Shown here: positions 38,651 to 51,386 of the stretch, one piece after another
How the letters are laid out: every line of letters starts with the position of its first letter
How positions within the stretch are numbered: position 1 is the stretch's first letter
NCBI GenBank assembly: GCA_013398955.1
Contig: VWPU01005228.1
Coordinates: 567,383-631,382, forward strand
Direction: 5' to 3'
Origin: Callaeas wilsoni
Taxonomy: Eukaryota > Chordata > Aves > Passeriformes > Callaeidae
DNA: 64,000 bases
Translations under genes and position numbers: made by a program
The notes under the pieces: model-generated
Told to the model about the DNA's origin: nothing
Databases searched by the model: none
What the model saw: the letters and a program-made list of their open reading frames with translations, nothing else

Positions 38651-41011
38651 AACAACCATCAAAAATACCCCCAAACCCTCTGGCTCTATAATACCATCTA
38701 TAACACCAGCTATGTTCACTGCAGTACACATAAAGTGAGTCACATTGTTGACAACATGTAAAATGAATCTAATATCACAAACTAGATAGTCTATTCATTT
38801 CCCTTTTTTTTGTAACTTCAGAAAGGATAATGAAAACATAATAGTAAAAAATATTCTGCAACAATATTTCATAAAGTAGATCAAAGTTATCTCTTGTCTC
38901 AACTTTCAGATTTCGTTTTCACTACAATGGCAGTTTAGAGAAAGCATTTAGATTTTCCTGACAAACTGGGAAATCGTATACTTAGGACTTTTTGGAAGAT
39001 GACACAAGGAAAAAGTGATTGACCAATAGAGGCCCCTGAAATCCAATTAGTGCAGAATGAGTAATCAGAAATGACATCTCAGATATAAATCTGATGTATT
39101 AATTGGACCAGCAAGGGAACTACATAAGTAAAAATAAGCTATTTATTGTGTGCTATGACAGGAAAAAAAGAAAAACAACAGAGATCACGAATTCTTTCAG
39201 CAATTAATTACTTATCTTAAGAGTAAAGATTTGTGAAGTGAAAATCTTAGGAGCAGCAGACCACTAGATGCTGTATGCTAAGTGCCACTAGATGACTATT
39301 TCTTTGCAATTGCCTATGTCCTTGCAATGTTTTTTATAAGGTCTCAGTGTGAAGCAAAAGATTAAAAACATTTCTTTAGTTGTTGCTGTTGAATTCACAG
39401 GAGTGACACCAAAAAATGTAGAGTGTGAATTTTTCATCATTGTACAAAAATTATGAAACTATTGCCAAGTCCCTGAACAGCAAGGAAAAACCAGATGATG
39501 ACATAAGAGTAAATGAACAACAAACTTTTGGAACTGTGCAGCTTAAGAAACATTAAGATACATACTTTTGATCTATAGCCTATTTAAGAGGAAAGGCAGT
39601 CAAAACTAAATGCTTTGCAGCAAAGACTGTCTATATAAAGAAGATCTGTCATAGCCAGTATTTGTCCTTAACATTCAAGAAGTATCTGTTAATAAAAAAA
39701 ACTTGATAATAAATGAAAAGAAATGTGTTTAAGGGAAATCAAGGTCTTCTTAAAGATAGTGATGAAATACCATTGAAAGTGAAATAACACATCAAAAATT
39801 AGAAAGGGGTCAAACTTTAGAAGACATACACCAACATTTGTGTTCACTTGAAATACTATCCACTGAAACTGGACAGTTTTATGAATTCCACTGTATTATT
39901 CTTCAGTTTTCTTTCACACTGGAGTGAAAATATCATGCCATATGAAAAGAAAGAGATTAAAATGAACAAGTATAGTCAGTTAGTTAAACTGTGGTTCTCC
40001 CAAAAATATAACTGCCAATCAGGTACTTTGACAGCAGTGCAATTTTTGAAAGTGGTCTCCATTTTTAAGTTGAAAGAAAATTTGCGATTTAGCTGATCTA
40101 TTGATCAGATCTGATATGGAAAAAACATACCTTTTTAGGTCATTTAGTCTATTTTACTCCTAGATCAGCCTCACTTCCTATAAAATATTTTTGAGATGAA
40201 AAATTATGGTGAGGTTTTGCTGCTAATAATTCATACCTTTTTTTTTCACTATTGCCCCTAGTGACTTGATCTCTGCACAGGTTCCTAGGAGAATGTGACT
40301 GCAAGATATGGACCAGTTGCTCAGAAGTCCACTTCATTCATGCCTTATGCTGAATGTGTCAATACCTTTATAGGAAGACAAAAAATGTCAGCACTGTAGA
40401 GAGGCTCCCTTCTCTTCTATATGCTCTGTTCTTCAAAAGGCACAGGCTACAAACAGCAGGTTAGGCTAAATTCTGAAAGCTTTTTTCAGCAACACCATTC
40501 TCTTTGCAGTGAACAATGTTTAGACATATTTTGACAATATTTCCAACTGCACAGTTAAATAATGTTGATTGTTTATTTATCTTCCAGAGGCCATGCAACA
40601 TCTGTCACCAAGGATGTTAGCACAACTGTAATTTACCAGGCCTCTCAGTATGAGTCCTCTACTATTTTCAGCTTCTAGAGACTGCAATAGCATACTTGCT
40701 CAAAATGAAGCAGATGTGATCAGACCCTGTGTTCTTTAATCCTACTCATATTAAAGTGCTGGTTTATCTTTGAAGAGGCATTTTTGGTTCCTAAAGTCTT
40801 TTAACAACATAGAATGCAAGATTCAAGACTTCTCTGAAATAGTTCTAAGAAGGATATATGTTAGTAAACCAAGTGTTTAAAGGCATTTTATAGCCAAGCT
40901 TAAATGCTGAAAGAACTTTGTTCTATGGAATTAAGAAGGTGTAGAGGAAAATTTCATAGTCATTCATTTACCTGATGTACAAGCACAAAAAAAAAATCAC
41001 AACGTATTTTC

Positions 41012-41951
41012 ATTTGATCACAGAAAGGGTTGAGGAAGAAGAGACCTCTGGAAGTCATCTGGTTTAGCCACTCTGCTCAAGCAAGGCCACCTGAAGCCAG
41101 TTTCCCAGGACAATGTCTAAACAGCTTTGGAATATCTCCAAGGCTGGTGCCTCCATACCCTCTCTGGGCAACCTGTTTCAGTGCTTAGTCATCCTCACAG
41201 TGAAAAGTATTTCCTGATGTTCAGAAGGAACTTCTGTGATTCAGTTTGTGTTCATTGTGTCTGGTCCTGTCACTGGGCACTGCTGAGAAGAGTCTGGCTC
41301 TGTCCTATCTTCACCCTCCCTTCAAGTATTTATATACCAAATCCCCCTGAGCCTTCTCTCTTCTAGGCTAAATAGCTCCAGCTCTTTCAGTGTTTCCTCA
41401 TAAAACAGTTGCTTCAGCACCTTTATCATCTTTGTGGCCCTTCCTTGAACTCTCTACAGAATGTTCATGGCACTCTTGTCCTGGTACAGTACTTCAGCTA
41501 TGGCTCCATCAGCGCTGAGCAGAGTGGAACAACCACTTCCCTCAGCCTGCTGGAAATACTTTGCTTACTGGAGCCTCAGGTATCATGAGCCTTCTTTGTG
41601 GCAAGGGCACAGCGCTGGCTCCTGTTCAACTTGTTATCCACCTCTCAAAAGATCTTTTCTGCAAATCTCCTTTCTAGACCTTTGCCCAACAAAATATGGT
41701 GCCTGAGGTTGTTCCCCTGCCCCCCAGGTCCAGGATTTTGCATTTCTTGTTGAGCTTCATGAGATTCCTGTCAGCCCATTTCTCCCACATACTGAGGTCC
41801 TACTGGCTGCCAACATAACCTTCTAGCATATCAGCCACTTCTCCAAGTTTGGTGTCATCAGCAAACTTTCTGAAGGTACACTCTGTCCCATCATCCAGAT
41901 CATTAATGAAGACACTGAACAGGATTGGACCAGGCTCATGGAGAGTACTAG
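41012..41951 (-). mobile_element. CR1 LINE, 3' part (end of ORF2 plus 3' UTR)
   Basis: This is a long CR1 copy in minus orientation. Its 3' end is at about 41012 (plus strand 'gatcacagaaagggttgaggaagaagagacctctggaagtcatctgg'). The plus strand then carries, in reverse complement, the recognisable CR1 blocks 'ctctgggcaacctgtttcagtgctt', 'cactgggcactgctgagaagagtctggctc', 'ccccctgagccttctctcttctaggct' and 'catcatccagatcattaatgaagacactgaac'. The minus strand at about 41935-41885 reads [15 protein letters not shown], the part of the CR1 ORF2 reverse transcriptase that follows the GVPQG motif. Downstream frames are broken by indels, so it is a dead copy. Its 5' end at about 41951 abuts an inverted piece of upstream ORF2 (next feature). 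Confidence 0.9.
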
Positions 41952-42085
41952 ATGTATTTTTATCTGGATTTTAGTAAGAATTTTGGTGCTGTTCTTCACA
42001 GCATTCTTCTGAACAAGCTTCCCAGCTGTGGGAAGGGGGTTTCAAGTGCACTGGATTTTCTTCTAGAAATTTGGCTGAAGGGCAG
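41951..42085 (+). mobile_element. Inverted upstream CR1 ORF2 segment (reverse transcriptase motif A)
   Basis: From 41961 the plus strand reads [20 protein letters not shown], which is the CR1 reverse transcriptase motif A region (normally LDFSKAFD followed by a serine/histidine-rich stretch and ILLEKL). It continues, with a frameshift and stops, as 'gtgcactggattttc' and 'aaatttggctgaagggcagaac', matching the next CR1 segment (HWI... NWL-GR). It lies head to head with the minus-strand CR1 at 41012-41951. In the intact protein this segment sits just upstream of the point where the minus-strand copy begins, so the two look like parts of one insertion with its 5' part inverted. Similarity fades at about 42085. 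Confidence 0.75.
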
Positions 42086-45000
42086 AACTTGAAGGTATAC
42101 TCCCTTTTTATATTTGGCTTTTGTTAGGAGCATTTGGTCCATTCACCATGGGCTCCTGGCATTTTTGCCTTATTTCTTGCCTGTTGAGATAAACTGCTCT
42201 TGAGGTCAGATATTTTTGTGATATTTCAGGGCTTTAAACACTGTGGCATGGTGTAGAATTATCATTCAAGCATTCCTTTTTTTTTTTTTATTTTAATCAA
42301 GACTGTATTTTGTATGACATGAGGTCTGGTTTTCCATCAACACGTATTTCATCTTTTATAAGAACAAAATGAAAAGACACAATGAAATATATTGATTCAG
42401 GTCACTTGGACATTGCATCCTCTGTGTAGTTACAGGCCTCAAGAGAGTTATTACTCAAATTACTCATAAGCCTTTTCTACTCTATGGGCCAAATTTTGCA
42501 ACTGGACAATTCATATCAATTCTCTTTGATAGTCATGAAACAAAATTTTGGCTTCTTCTGTTGAACCAAAAAGACTCTCCCTTTCTAACTTCTATTATTG
42601 GAGAATGTTGCATGAATCTAAATGAATCCTGTAAAATCCTGTAAGAAATTACAATATGTTGAACCTGTTGAACAAGATTTTGATCAGAAATCAAGCATTC
42701 CATTTTATTTTTTCTAGTGGAAATCTAAGTTAAAATATTTAAAAGTGTATATAGCAGTACACCTGCAGTGTAGATGTCCTATTTGTGAAGAACTCTTGGT
42801 GTAAACAAGAGTTGAAGGGGACCAGATATTTTAATTAGAAGTCAGATTATAGAATGTGTTTCTTTACTTAAAAATATCCTATCTCCCCTCCCACAGTTCT
42901 TGCCTCTTAGTCTTCATATCTTATTCTTATATGGGGATTTTCAATTTAAAATACCTAATAGTATGCCTATTCAGAGAACAACAGCATATGATTACTGTTG
43001 TGGAAGATCATACCTGATAAGATCAAATGTATTTTAATAGACATAGAGAAAAAGAAGATACTGGGTTTGCTTCGTTTCTTTTTTTCTTCCTGAAAATCCT
43101 TGCTTATAGTCCAACTGTACTGAAATTTAGACATCAAATAAAACAAGTTACATTGATTAATATAAATAATATTATTCATTATTAACTATCACAGATAATA
43201 AATTTAGGACATCAGTTTATGGGAACATATTGTCTATTTGAGAATAGTACATTTTTTATACAGCAGGTATGGTCATCTCATTGTTTTGACTTCATGAAGA
43301 AAATATTTTTTGTGAAAAGTTTTTGCTTTTATAATCATCTGAATAACTTATTGGAGGTTTTTAGGGTTTGTTTTCTTATGTTTTTTTGAGAAATAATGAA
43401 TGTGTTTTAGAATGGTGTTTAGAAACTAGAACAAAGGAACCCAGGTAGCTTCCAGGTGACTTCTTTTATGAATGTAAGTAACAGATTTTCTACCTGTTTC
43501 CTTAGAGATTTTTGGGCAAGTTCTACAACCACACAGATTTTAGCAACAAAGACAACTTAATTTAGACCATTCTTTGCCCTCTTTCTCCTGGCCTTTGTTT
43601 CCTACTCAAAATAGTGCAGTTCTCTACAGATTAATCAGAGTGTTATAATATGTTGTCTGTGGGCTGCAAAGAAAATCAGAGCACAGAAAACATTAATATA
43701 AGTACTGTCAGACAGGAGAGACAAGGTAGGAGGTTACTTGCAATGCAGACCATATTGTTTATTACTAATAATAATTAACTATATAAATTTCAATAATAAT
43801 TAGCAAAACAACCTAACATTTAGCCACCCAGTATGACTATGAAGTTATAGATTGTTTTAAACCTGATTGTTATGGGTTTTCCAAAGCAACAGCAGTAGTA
43901 TCAGGATTTTGTGATTTGTGTGTACCTCTAAAATTAATGTCTTACTCCAAAGTACAAGCTCTTCACATAGCTCGTGAAAATCAAATACAGTCACATTTTT
44001 CAGAAATCTTGAATGACTTGAGAATTCTGTCAATCAAAGTCAACTGAAAACAAAATTGCTGAGTCTCTCAGGTTCATGATCACATGATAAGAGTTTATTA
44101 CCACTGGATTGATTGGAAATGTCTCTAGCAGAATAATTTGCACATAATACACTAACATATATTTCTAGTAACACTGTGTATGGGAGCCTAAGAAGAATAT
44201 TAATTTACCACATTATAGTGATAAATGGATCCTTTGACTTTTTCTTATTATCACAGAATATCCAGTTGCCAGAGACACTGGGGCATTCTTATTCTTCTTT
44301 TGATGTACATACAAATTACACATTAATGATAATAATAACAGCAATAATGAGTCACATGGTACAGACCATCCAAATTATAGCTCTTTGAACAGCATCTACT
44401 TTTTCCGTCAGTGTCTGTTGCACACTAAACCTATAAATTTCTTTCCTATCTAACATGCAAATTGCATATTTGATGATAAGCTTTTGAACAACCTCAAATT
44501 TTGAGATTTAAATATATGATTTAGGATGTCTGCCTGTATCATGGTTATTGGAAACAATGTTTAGTAAATAGGATATTAATTATTTCATTTTACACATAGT
44601 CAAATAAGTCAGAAGAGGATTGCACTGTTTCTGAACTTAATAGACTGTTGGAATAAATATTTTCAAGGGCTTGCTATAGAATACTTACCTTTGTTCTAAA
44701 CATTTGTTGTATTATTACCAGTTGAGCTCATTTTCTCCAACAGATATATAATGAATTGTTGTAATGTCTCACTTTTGTCTATGCTAGTCACTTGTATGTC
44801 TCAAAGGAAGAACACAAAACTGACAAAAGAAATTCACACTCCCACTACTTGCATATTCTTGTCAGTATGATGACCCCTCCCTGGAGTTATATGGAATGAG
44901 TTCCGGAGGATTGAAAGAGTAGAAATTATAAAAACAGTCATTCAAAACAATTTTGCACTTTGTAGTGTGACCACTGAAAATTGAACAGCGTTCTTGAAAT

Positions 45001-48000
45001 AGATATTCCTCAGAGAATTCTTTTAACTTGAATATAATAATTTATCTCATTCATTAAACTCAAGGGAAAAATTTATTGAAGATGCAACATTTTCAAGTGT
45101 TCTAATTTTCCCAAGGTCATTTTCAGAGATAAAAGGAATTAAAGCATACACGATGACATGCTGCTTGATTACATTTTTAACATCTCATCAGTGGTTTTTA
45201 GTGACTTACATTTTTCATTATCTGCTCTTCTTAAAGTTACAGCTCCCATTGTTTTGCCTTCCATACTTTGAGACTTTGCTTAATTATATTTAGATTCAGT
45301 CAGAGACAAAGTGAAGGAAAGGTGAATTAAAAAACAATCCCTGGTAATCACAAAGACATGATCTACATTGCCTCCCTTGACATATCTGCTCATATATTCA
45401 TACGAAATGGGCCAGAGACATATAGTTGGCGGGAAAAAATGTGGTTAGCAGTACTTGTTTTTTTTTTCCATGCTTGTAATCCCATGGCTTTCCACAGACA
45501 AAAGTGATAAATTACTATCAACCAAGACAGCTTTTTGATGTGTCCTCTTGTACATGAAAAACTGGGCTGAGACCACCTGAAGTCATTTCTCTAGAGATTT
45601 TGAACAAGTATAAAAAATGGTTTTGTTTTGGACTTGGTAGGCCTCAGAAATGAAAATGCCAGTATGTCGAGGACAACACATCAATCTAATTTGCTACCTG
45701 CATTCCCAATCCTGTTCTTTCCCTACTGAAACTGCTGCACAGTATGTGATACAACAGCAACCATATTCCACTATTAAGCTGTAGGTCTTTTCAGGAAGTG
45801 AGAGTTTGTCTTTTTAACCAAGATTTGATTGCAAAGGCTGTAGGTGCAAAAAACTAGTGAAATACTCATTTATTAATTTAAAAGTCATGCAGGGAAACTA
45901 TTTAACTAAAAGAGACAGACATAATGTGATGAGAAGTTATAGTTAAATCACTTGATGCCATCTAATAGCGTTGCATTCTTTGTTTTTTTTTTTTTGCTAA
46001 AGAACAATTTGATATTTTACATTTGGATTATTCTGCTCTGTTATTTTTCTGTCTAATAAGACAAGATTAAAAGCAAATGTAAAAAAATCCCAAGGTTTAG
46101 TTAAAATAGATTAGAAGCAAGAGGTTTGGGAAAAGTGTGGTTACATGCAAATATTGTTTCTTCTTACTTTCATCCATCTGAATGACAAGAATGATTTCTG
46201 GTACCTTCTGATTACAAAAGACGTACTGAAAATAAGATTTTCCAAAGCACACAGGGTCATAGAGAAAAGGAATTTCTAGACTAAAGAAAGGTTACATAGT
46301 TTCTGATTTCTGTATAATTATTCTTTGGATAACAGCAACATTTCCATCCATGTTTTTTTTCTAATTCTTCAAGTATGAGTAAAATTCTAAGCTTCTTATA
46401 TTTAAATGTGATTTTAAAAGTCTTCCCTTTCTGAGTACATGGCAGCATTCATTACTAGATAAGTTAATGGAGTGACAATATACACATACAACTCATGATC
46501 AGTTCTAACAAACTTCTGCAGCTCTGTTTATTTCATTTTTCTAAGCTTTCTTGTGCCCCAACTTAAGTACAATGAAAGTACTCTCAGGATTAATAAAAAT
46601 TTTATTTATTTCATGTATGATTGTTCCTTTGCTTGTGTGGATGTACAAGGTGAGATATAATATCTAATTAATAGCATCGACAAAAATTTTAGCTTTAAGT
46701 ACTCTACATTAATTCAGATCCACTAAAATAAAGTTATAATATACTTACATGTTTTAAACTAATTTTTCACTGCACCATAATATATACAAAATGTTCCATA
46801 ACAATATTACATTTTATCATTATTTCCTTGTATCATATCTAGATGTCATGTTATCCAAAAATATTGAAATTATTTTCTGAAAAACAGTATTAGAAATAAG
46901 AATATGTACATTTGATACAGCATAGGCTAAATTTAGACCAGATGAATTTAATCTTATCAATTCACTGAGGAAATATTGATCTTTATTGAGGTGAATAAGA
47001 CAATTTCCAAGAGGATGAGTATTGACTTCAAATATTGGCCTCCTGGGGGAAAATGTTTCTTCATACTCACTGAAATACAAAGAATACATGCAGCTGAGCT
47101 TGGTTGCATCTATCATAAAGATTAATACCAGGACTTTGTGGGGGATCTTGCACAACAAGATATTCTAGAAAGCATGGCATACATGGACATTGTAGCATGA
47201 ATTGCACTTCTAAGGACGAATTTCTTACAATTAGTTGAAGGATCTTCTGAGAGTGAGTAAAATGGAAACTATTGATAAACTATATGAGTTGCACATTATG
47301 AACAATAATTCTAAGTCAAATAATTTACAGATTATTTGTATAAACATACTGTAAAATGTAGACAATTGCAAAATAGGAAGATGCTAAAAACAGGCTTTAT
47401 GTCACAATATTGTTACCAACTAATGAAGAGAAAAATTGTCTTTTTTTATTTAAAGTTACAATTCTGACAATTTGACACGTAAAGAATTTTAATCAAAGAA
47501 GTTAAAGTATATAACATTTGTGCATTTCCCATAGCTGCTAGAATGAACGGGTTGTAGTCCTAGCTTGCCTAAATGAGCATATCCATGGCAAATCATATTA
47601 CACTTACAGATATTCATGCATACAGCTAAGCAATGAAACACAGGTTTGGTAAAAGAGATGTGTTTAGTTAGCTAGGTTATTAGTGAATCCGCTATGAAGA
47701 ACACAACCTCTTAAAATCCTGTAAGGAATCTAAGCTGATAAATTGAGATATTAAGGTAAACAGGAAGTCTCTATATCCACTGAAATGCTGAAAATCCCTT
47801 CTCATCTGTACCCCACTGGAGCTACTTCTTTACAAGAACTTGCTATTTCACTTCAGACTCTTGAATATCCATAAATATATTTCTGCACATGCCCAGATTT
47901 TTTAATAAAAATCACATTTAATAAAGCTTGAAAAACAATCTAATACTATAATTAAAAACTTCCCTGCAGATGAATGCTAGATGAATGATCTATCCCTTCA

Positions 48001-50949
48001 GCTGCTTTAAATCATGTAACATTGCTTTTTTTTACCTGAAAAATCTCCTGCAAGCCCACAGTTCTGTGACTTGGCTTTGTCTCAGGCTGTGGTAATCAGT
48101 GTAACTAGATGTCCTCGGAAACGAAAATATTTATGTGTGTCTGCATGATGAATAACCATTGCCCTCATGCACCCAAGCACATCCAAATTCTACACAGAGT
48201 ACGGTGGTAGCAGCTAAGATCAGGTGTTTCTTATAAAGGAGGCAAAAAGTCAGAGTGTGTTCACAGTAAAGTTACTATGTTTCCTGAGACAATTTAAGTC
48301 TCTATCTTTCACTGCCCTAGAGACAGTTTTAACTATCAAGATAACATGTTGATATATTTTTTTCTGGTTAAAATCCTTTTTTATGAGGCAATGAGTTGCT
48401 CTCGTATGCTGCTGAGATGCTACCACATCAGTCAGAGTTCAAAATATTCAGCAACTGACAACAGATGCTCAGAAACTTCCCAACAGGGACAGAATTTCAG
48501 CTCCTGTTTACAGAAATGGCTGTGTGAGTAAAACCAAATTACTAGTCATACAAAACAGTTTTCTTGCTGTGAAAAATAGATACAAATAGGAACCACATAC
48601 AAAATCACTTCTGTGTATGCACTCCTGAGTCTGTATTCTCTGAGGAAAATTTCTTGAATGAAATAGGACCTAGATTCGGTGAAACAGTTTATTTCTTTAG
48701 AAGAGATTTAAAATTTCCATTGAGAACACAGATAATCCAATTATCTGATTCACAAGTATATTTTTCATTTGATCAAACTACTGTAGGCTTAAGGATACAT
48801 ATAATAAATTTATAGACAGACACACATCTTCATAGCTCACTGAGTTCACATCTTTCCTTTCATATTCAATTCATCATCTGAACCTATACATGTGCAGAAT
48901 TATTGTCTTTCTTATTTTGAAATATATCAAAGACTAGAGTTTTATACAACTATGATAGTTGTGGATTTGTGTCTCCTGTCACATTCCATAGAGTAGCTTC
49001 CAGTACAGAGGAAGCTTGGTAAATAATTTTAATAATTATTGTATCCACAACAGACTTCACCTAGGACTCATTCAGCCTGCAGTATGGAAACATCTTTCCA
49101 TTGCATAGTTAAAATTCTGCATCGTTGTTCGCAGCATCTGAGGTCCTATTAAAAGCTTTTTAGAGCCATTACATTTTCCAAATAAATAAAGTTATAGTAT
49201 GTCTTGCCCTTCTGTTTTGAAGATAATCTTCCTGAAAGAGGCTCAAAAATTCAATAGTCCTTATTCTGATAAGAAGTCCTACTGAAATCAATGGAACTAA
49301 GTAGTAACTACATCATAATAAGTTTATTAACATTCCACTTAATCAATAAATGTTGATAAATATTTTTTAAAAATACTTAAAGGAAAAAAATCATTATAAA
49401 TTTGAGTTTAAAAAAAAAAAATCCTTACATGTGAATAGAAGATGACAGTATCTGCTCTCTGTCCAATCTGAAATGCATGAAATGCGGCTTTCTGTTGGTT
49501 GAAAGGAGTGATGCTGTACTGCAGATGTGGGGACAGTATGGGAGAATGAAGCTTAAACTGAGGCATTTCAGGCAGGGCAAGGTGTGAAAATTGAGACCTG
49601 AAAGTATAAATTGTAAATAATGGCAAATGCTGGCCAATTAAAAAAAAAAAAAAGACAATTTTGTGTAGAATTAGAAATATTATGCTGCATCTTAACTGAA
49701 CCAGATACCCCGTTTTCACACCATATACTACAGACTCGAAGTACACCAACAAAGCATTTCTGTATTCTAAGTGGCTCCTGGTACCCTTAATCCCAGTAAT
49801 TCTGACTTGGGAAAACTGGGGACAAGAACTACAGCCCTTTCCTCAGTACCAGGTGGAGCAGCAAACATCTGAGAGGAAACAGTGCTCAATAGCTGCAAGA
49901 ACAATCCACGCAGGAAAGGACTACTTGGAAATGCATAGTTGCTTTCCTTCCCAACAGCCTTCAGTGAGGCTATATATAAACCCAGAATTTGCTGTATTCT
50001 AGGAGGGCAGCTGGTAAGAAGGTCTGAATTATGCACTGGGACAAATCAAGGAGTTTCAGAAAATGAGAAGGTATCAAATTTAGCAGTTTGAAAATTTGGC
50101 TATAACTCCCACTTACTAAATATAAAAAATGCAGTAGCATCAGACAATGGGTCTGATCCAATTGCCCAGGAAATCAATGAGTGTCTTTCTTGTGACTTCA
50201 GCTGAATTGGCGCTAGTCCAGCATCGTCTCACTCTATCGATTTCAATCCTACTCCTTCTTTCTCCTCCCTCACTTTTCACCTTCAACACCTTCTCTTCTG
50301 TCCTGCACCACCTTCTGCTGGCAAAAAGTATATTTATATGAGGGTCTAAGTTCTTGGCATTTAACCTGATCATGATAACATGCTACATTGAAAGGCTAAC
50401 TTTTGGTTAGTTATTTAGTTATGGTTGGGAAAAAAATACTGAAGAACTATTCAAAGTCTAAATAAAATGCAGGTATAAAATTAAAATTTGAAAAAAGATA
50501 TACAAATACTTCATGTGATAAAGTCAATCTCCAGTCTTAAAAAGTTTAGGCTTGTTTCTGTGATTCAAAGAGCACAGCAGGTAATTACTTGAAGAAAACT
50601 CTAAGGCTGAGATTATTTCAACATATTGAATTCTCAAATTAGTGTCACATAAACCAATTTGGAAGACATCCAACCACTGGGTAACAAAGGAATTTGCTGG
50701 AAAACTGAAGCTGTATGCCTTATAATTAACAAATATCAAATCCTAGAGGGGACAAAGATGAGTGATTGAGAGTAAAAATAACCCATTCATGCTAAAGCGA
50801 ATATTCAGGATGATAAAAATCTTCACATACTACTGAAATACACAGAAAAAGAAATCTCTGGATATTTTCAGAACACAATCCCCATTATACTTTAACTTAC
50901 TTGTGTTGGTCACTTTTTAAAACTTAAAATAATTAGATGAAAATTAGTT
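42086..50949. other. AT-rich non-coding stretch
   Basis: No gene or mobile element was recognised. The longest frames (46820-47158 and 49408-49752, both minus, 112 and 114 codons) have no recognisable domain. Short T or A runs occur near 42277, 45457, 45981 and 49640. Confidence 0.55.
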
Positions 50950-51386
50950 AGGGTGGCAAGGAGCCATGAGGGGAAGCTGTGTGAGGATTGGCTGAGGTCA
51001 CTTTGTCTGGTCAGCCTGGAGAAGAGGAGACTGAGGGGAGACCTCATCACAGTCTACAACTTCCTCATGAGGGGAAGAGGAGGGGCAGGCACTGATCTCT
51101 TCTCTGTGGTGATCAGTGACAGGACCTGAGGGAATGGCCTGAAGTTGTGCCAGGGGAAGTTTGGGCTGGATAGCAGATAAATGTTCTTCACCCAGATGCT
51201 GGCTGGGCACTTCCCCATTTTCCCCAGGGAAGTGGTCACGGCACCAGCCTGGCAGAGTGCAAGTGTTTGGACAATGCTCTCAGGCACATGGTGTGACTCC
51301 TGGGGAGGGTCCTGTGCAGGGCCAGGAGCTGGACTTGATGATCCTCGGGGGTTCCTTCCAACTCAGCATATTCTGTGATTCTGTAA
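50950..51386 (+). mobile_element. CR1 LINE 3' end, plus strand
   Basis: This is a 5'-truncated CR1 with the blocks 'ggctgaggtcactttgtctggtcagcctggagaagaggagactgaggggagacctcatc', 'gatcagtgacaggacctgagggaatggcctgaag', 'ttcttcacccagatgctgg' and 'gccaggagctggacttgatgatcctcggggg', ending TTCCAACTCAGCATATTCTGTGATTCTGT. The last 45 bases match the tail of the SINE at 34661-34792. It is a separate copy and of a different CR1 subfamily from 41012-41951. The open frames here (50998-51496, both strands) are derived from it. Confidence 0.9.

Larger units (their letters stand above)
34793..41011. other. AT-rich non-coding stretch
   Basis: No gene was recognised. The stretch contains a poly(T) run, a CR1 tail scrap, a purine tract and a CAAA-rich tract, listed separately. 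The region 37090-37530 next to the CR1 scrap is less AT-rich and could be an unrecognised old LTR, but I cannot support that. Confidence 0.5.

Noticed and set aside
45423..45437. E2F-like word TTGGCGGGAAAA
   Set aside because: A single motif match with no promoter, gene start or CpG-rich context nearby; expected by chance in 64 kb.
46820..47158. 112-codon minus-strand frame
   Set aside because: No domain, no codon bias distinct from the flanks and no splice context that I could support.
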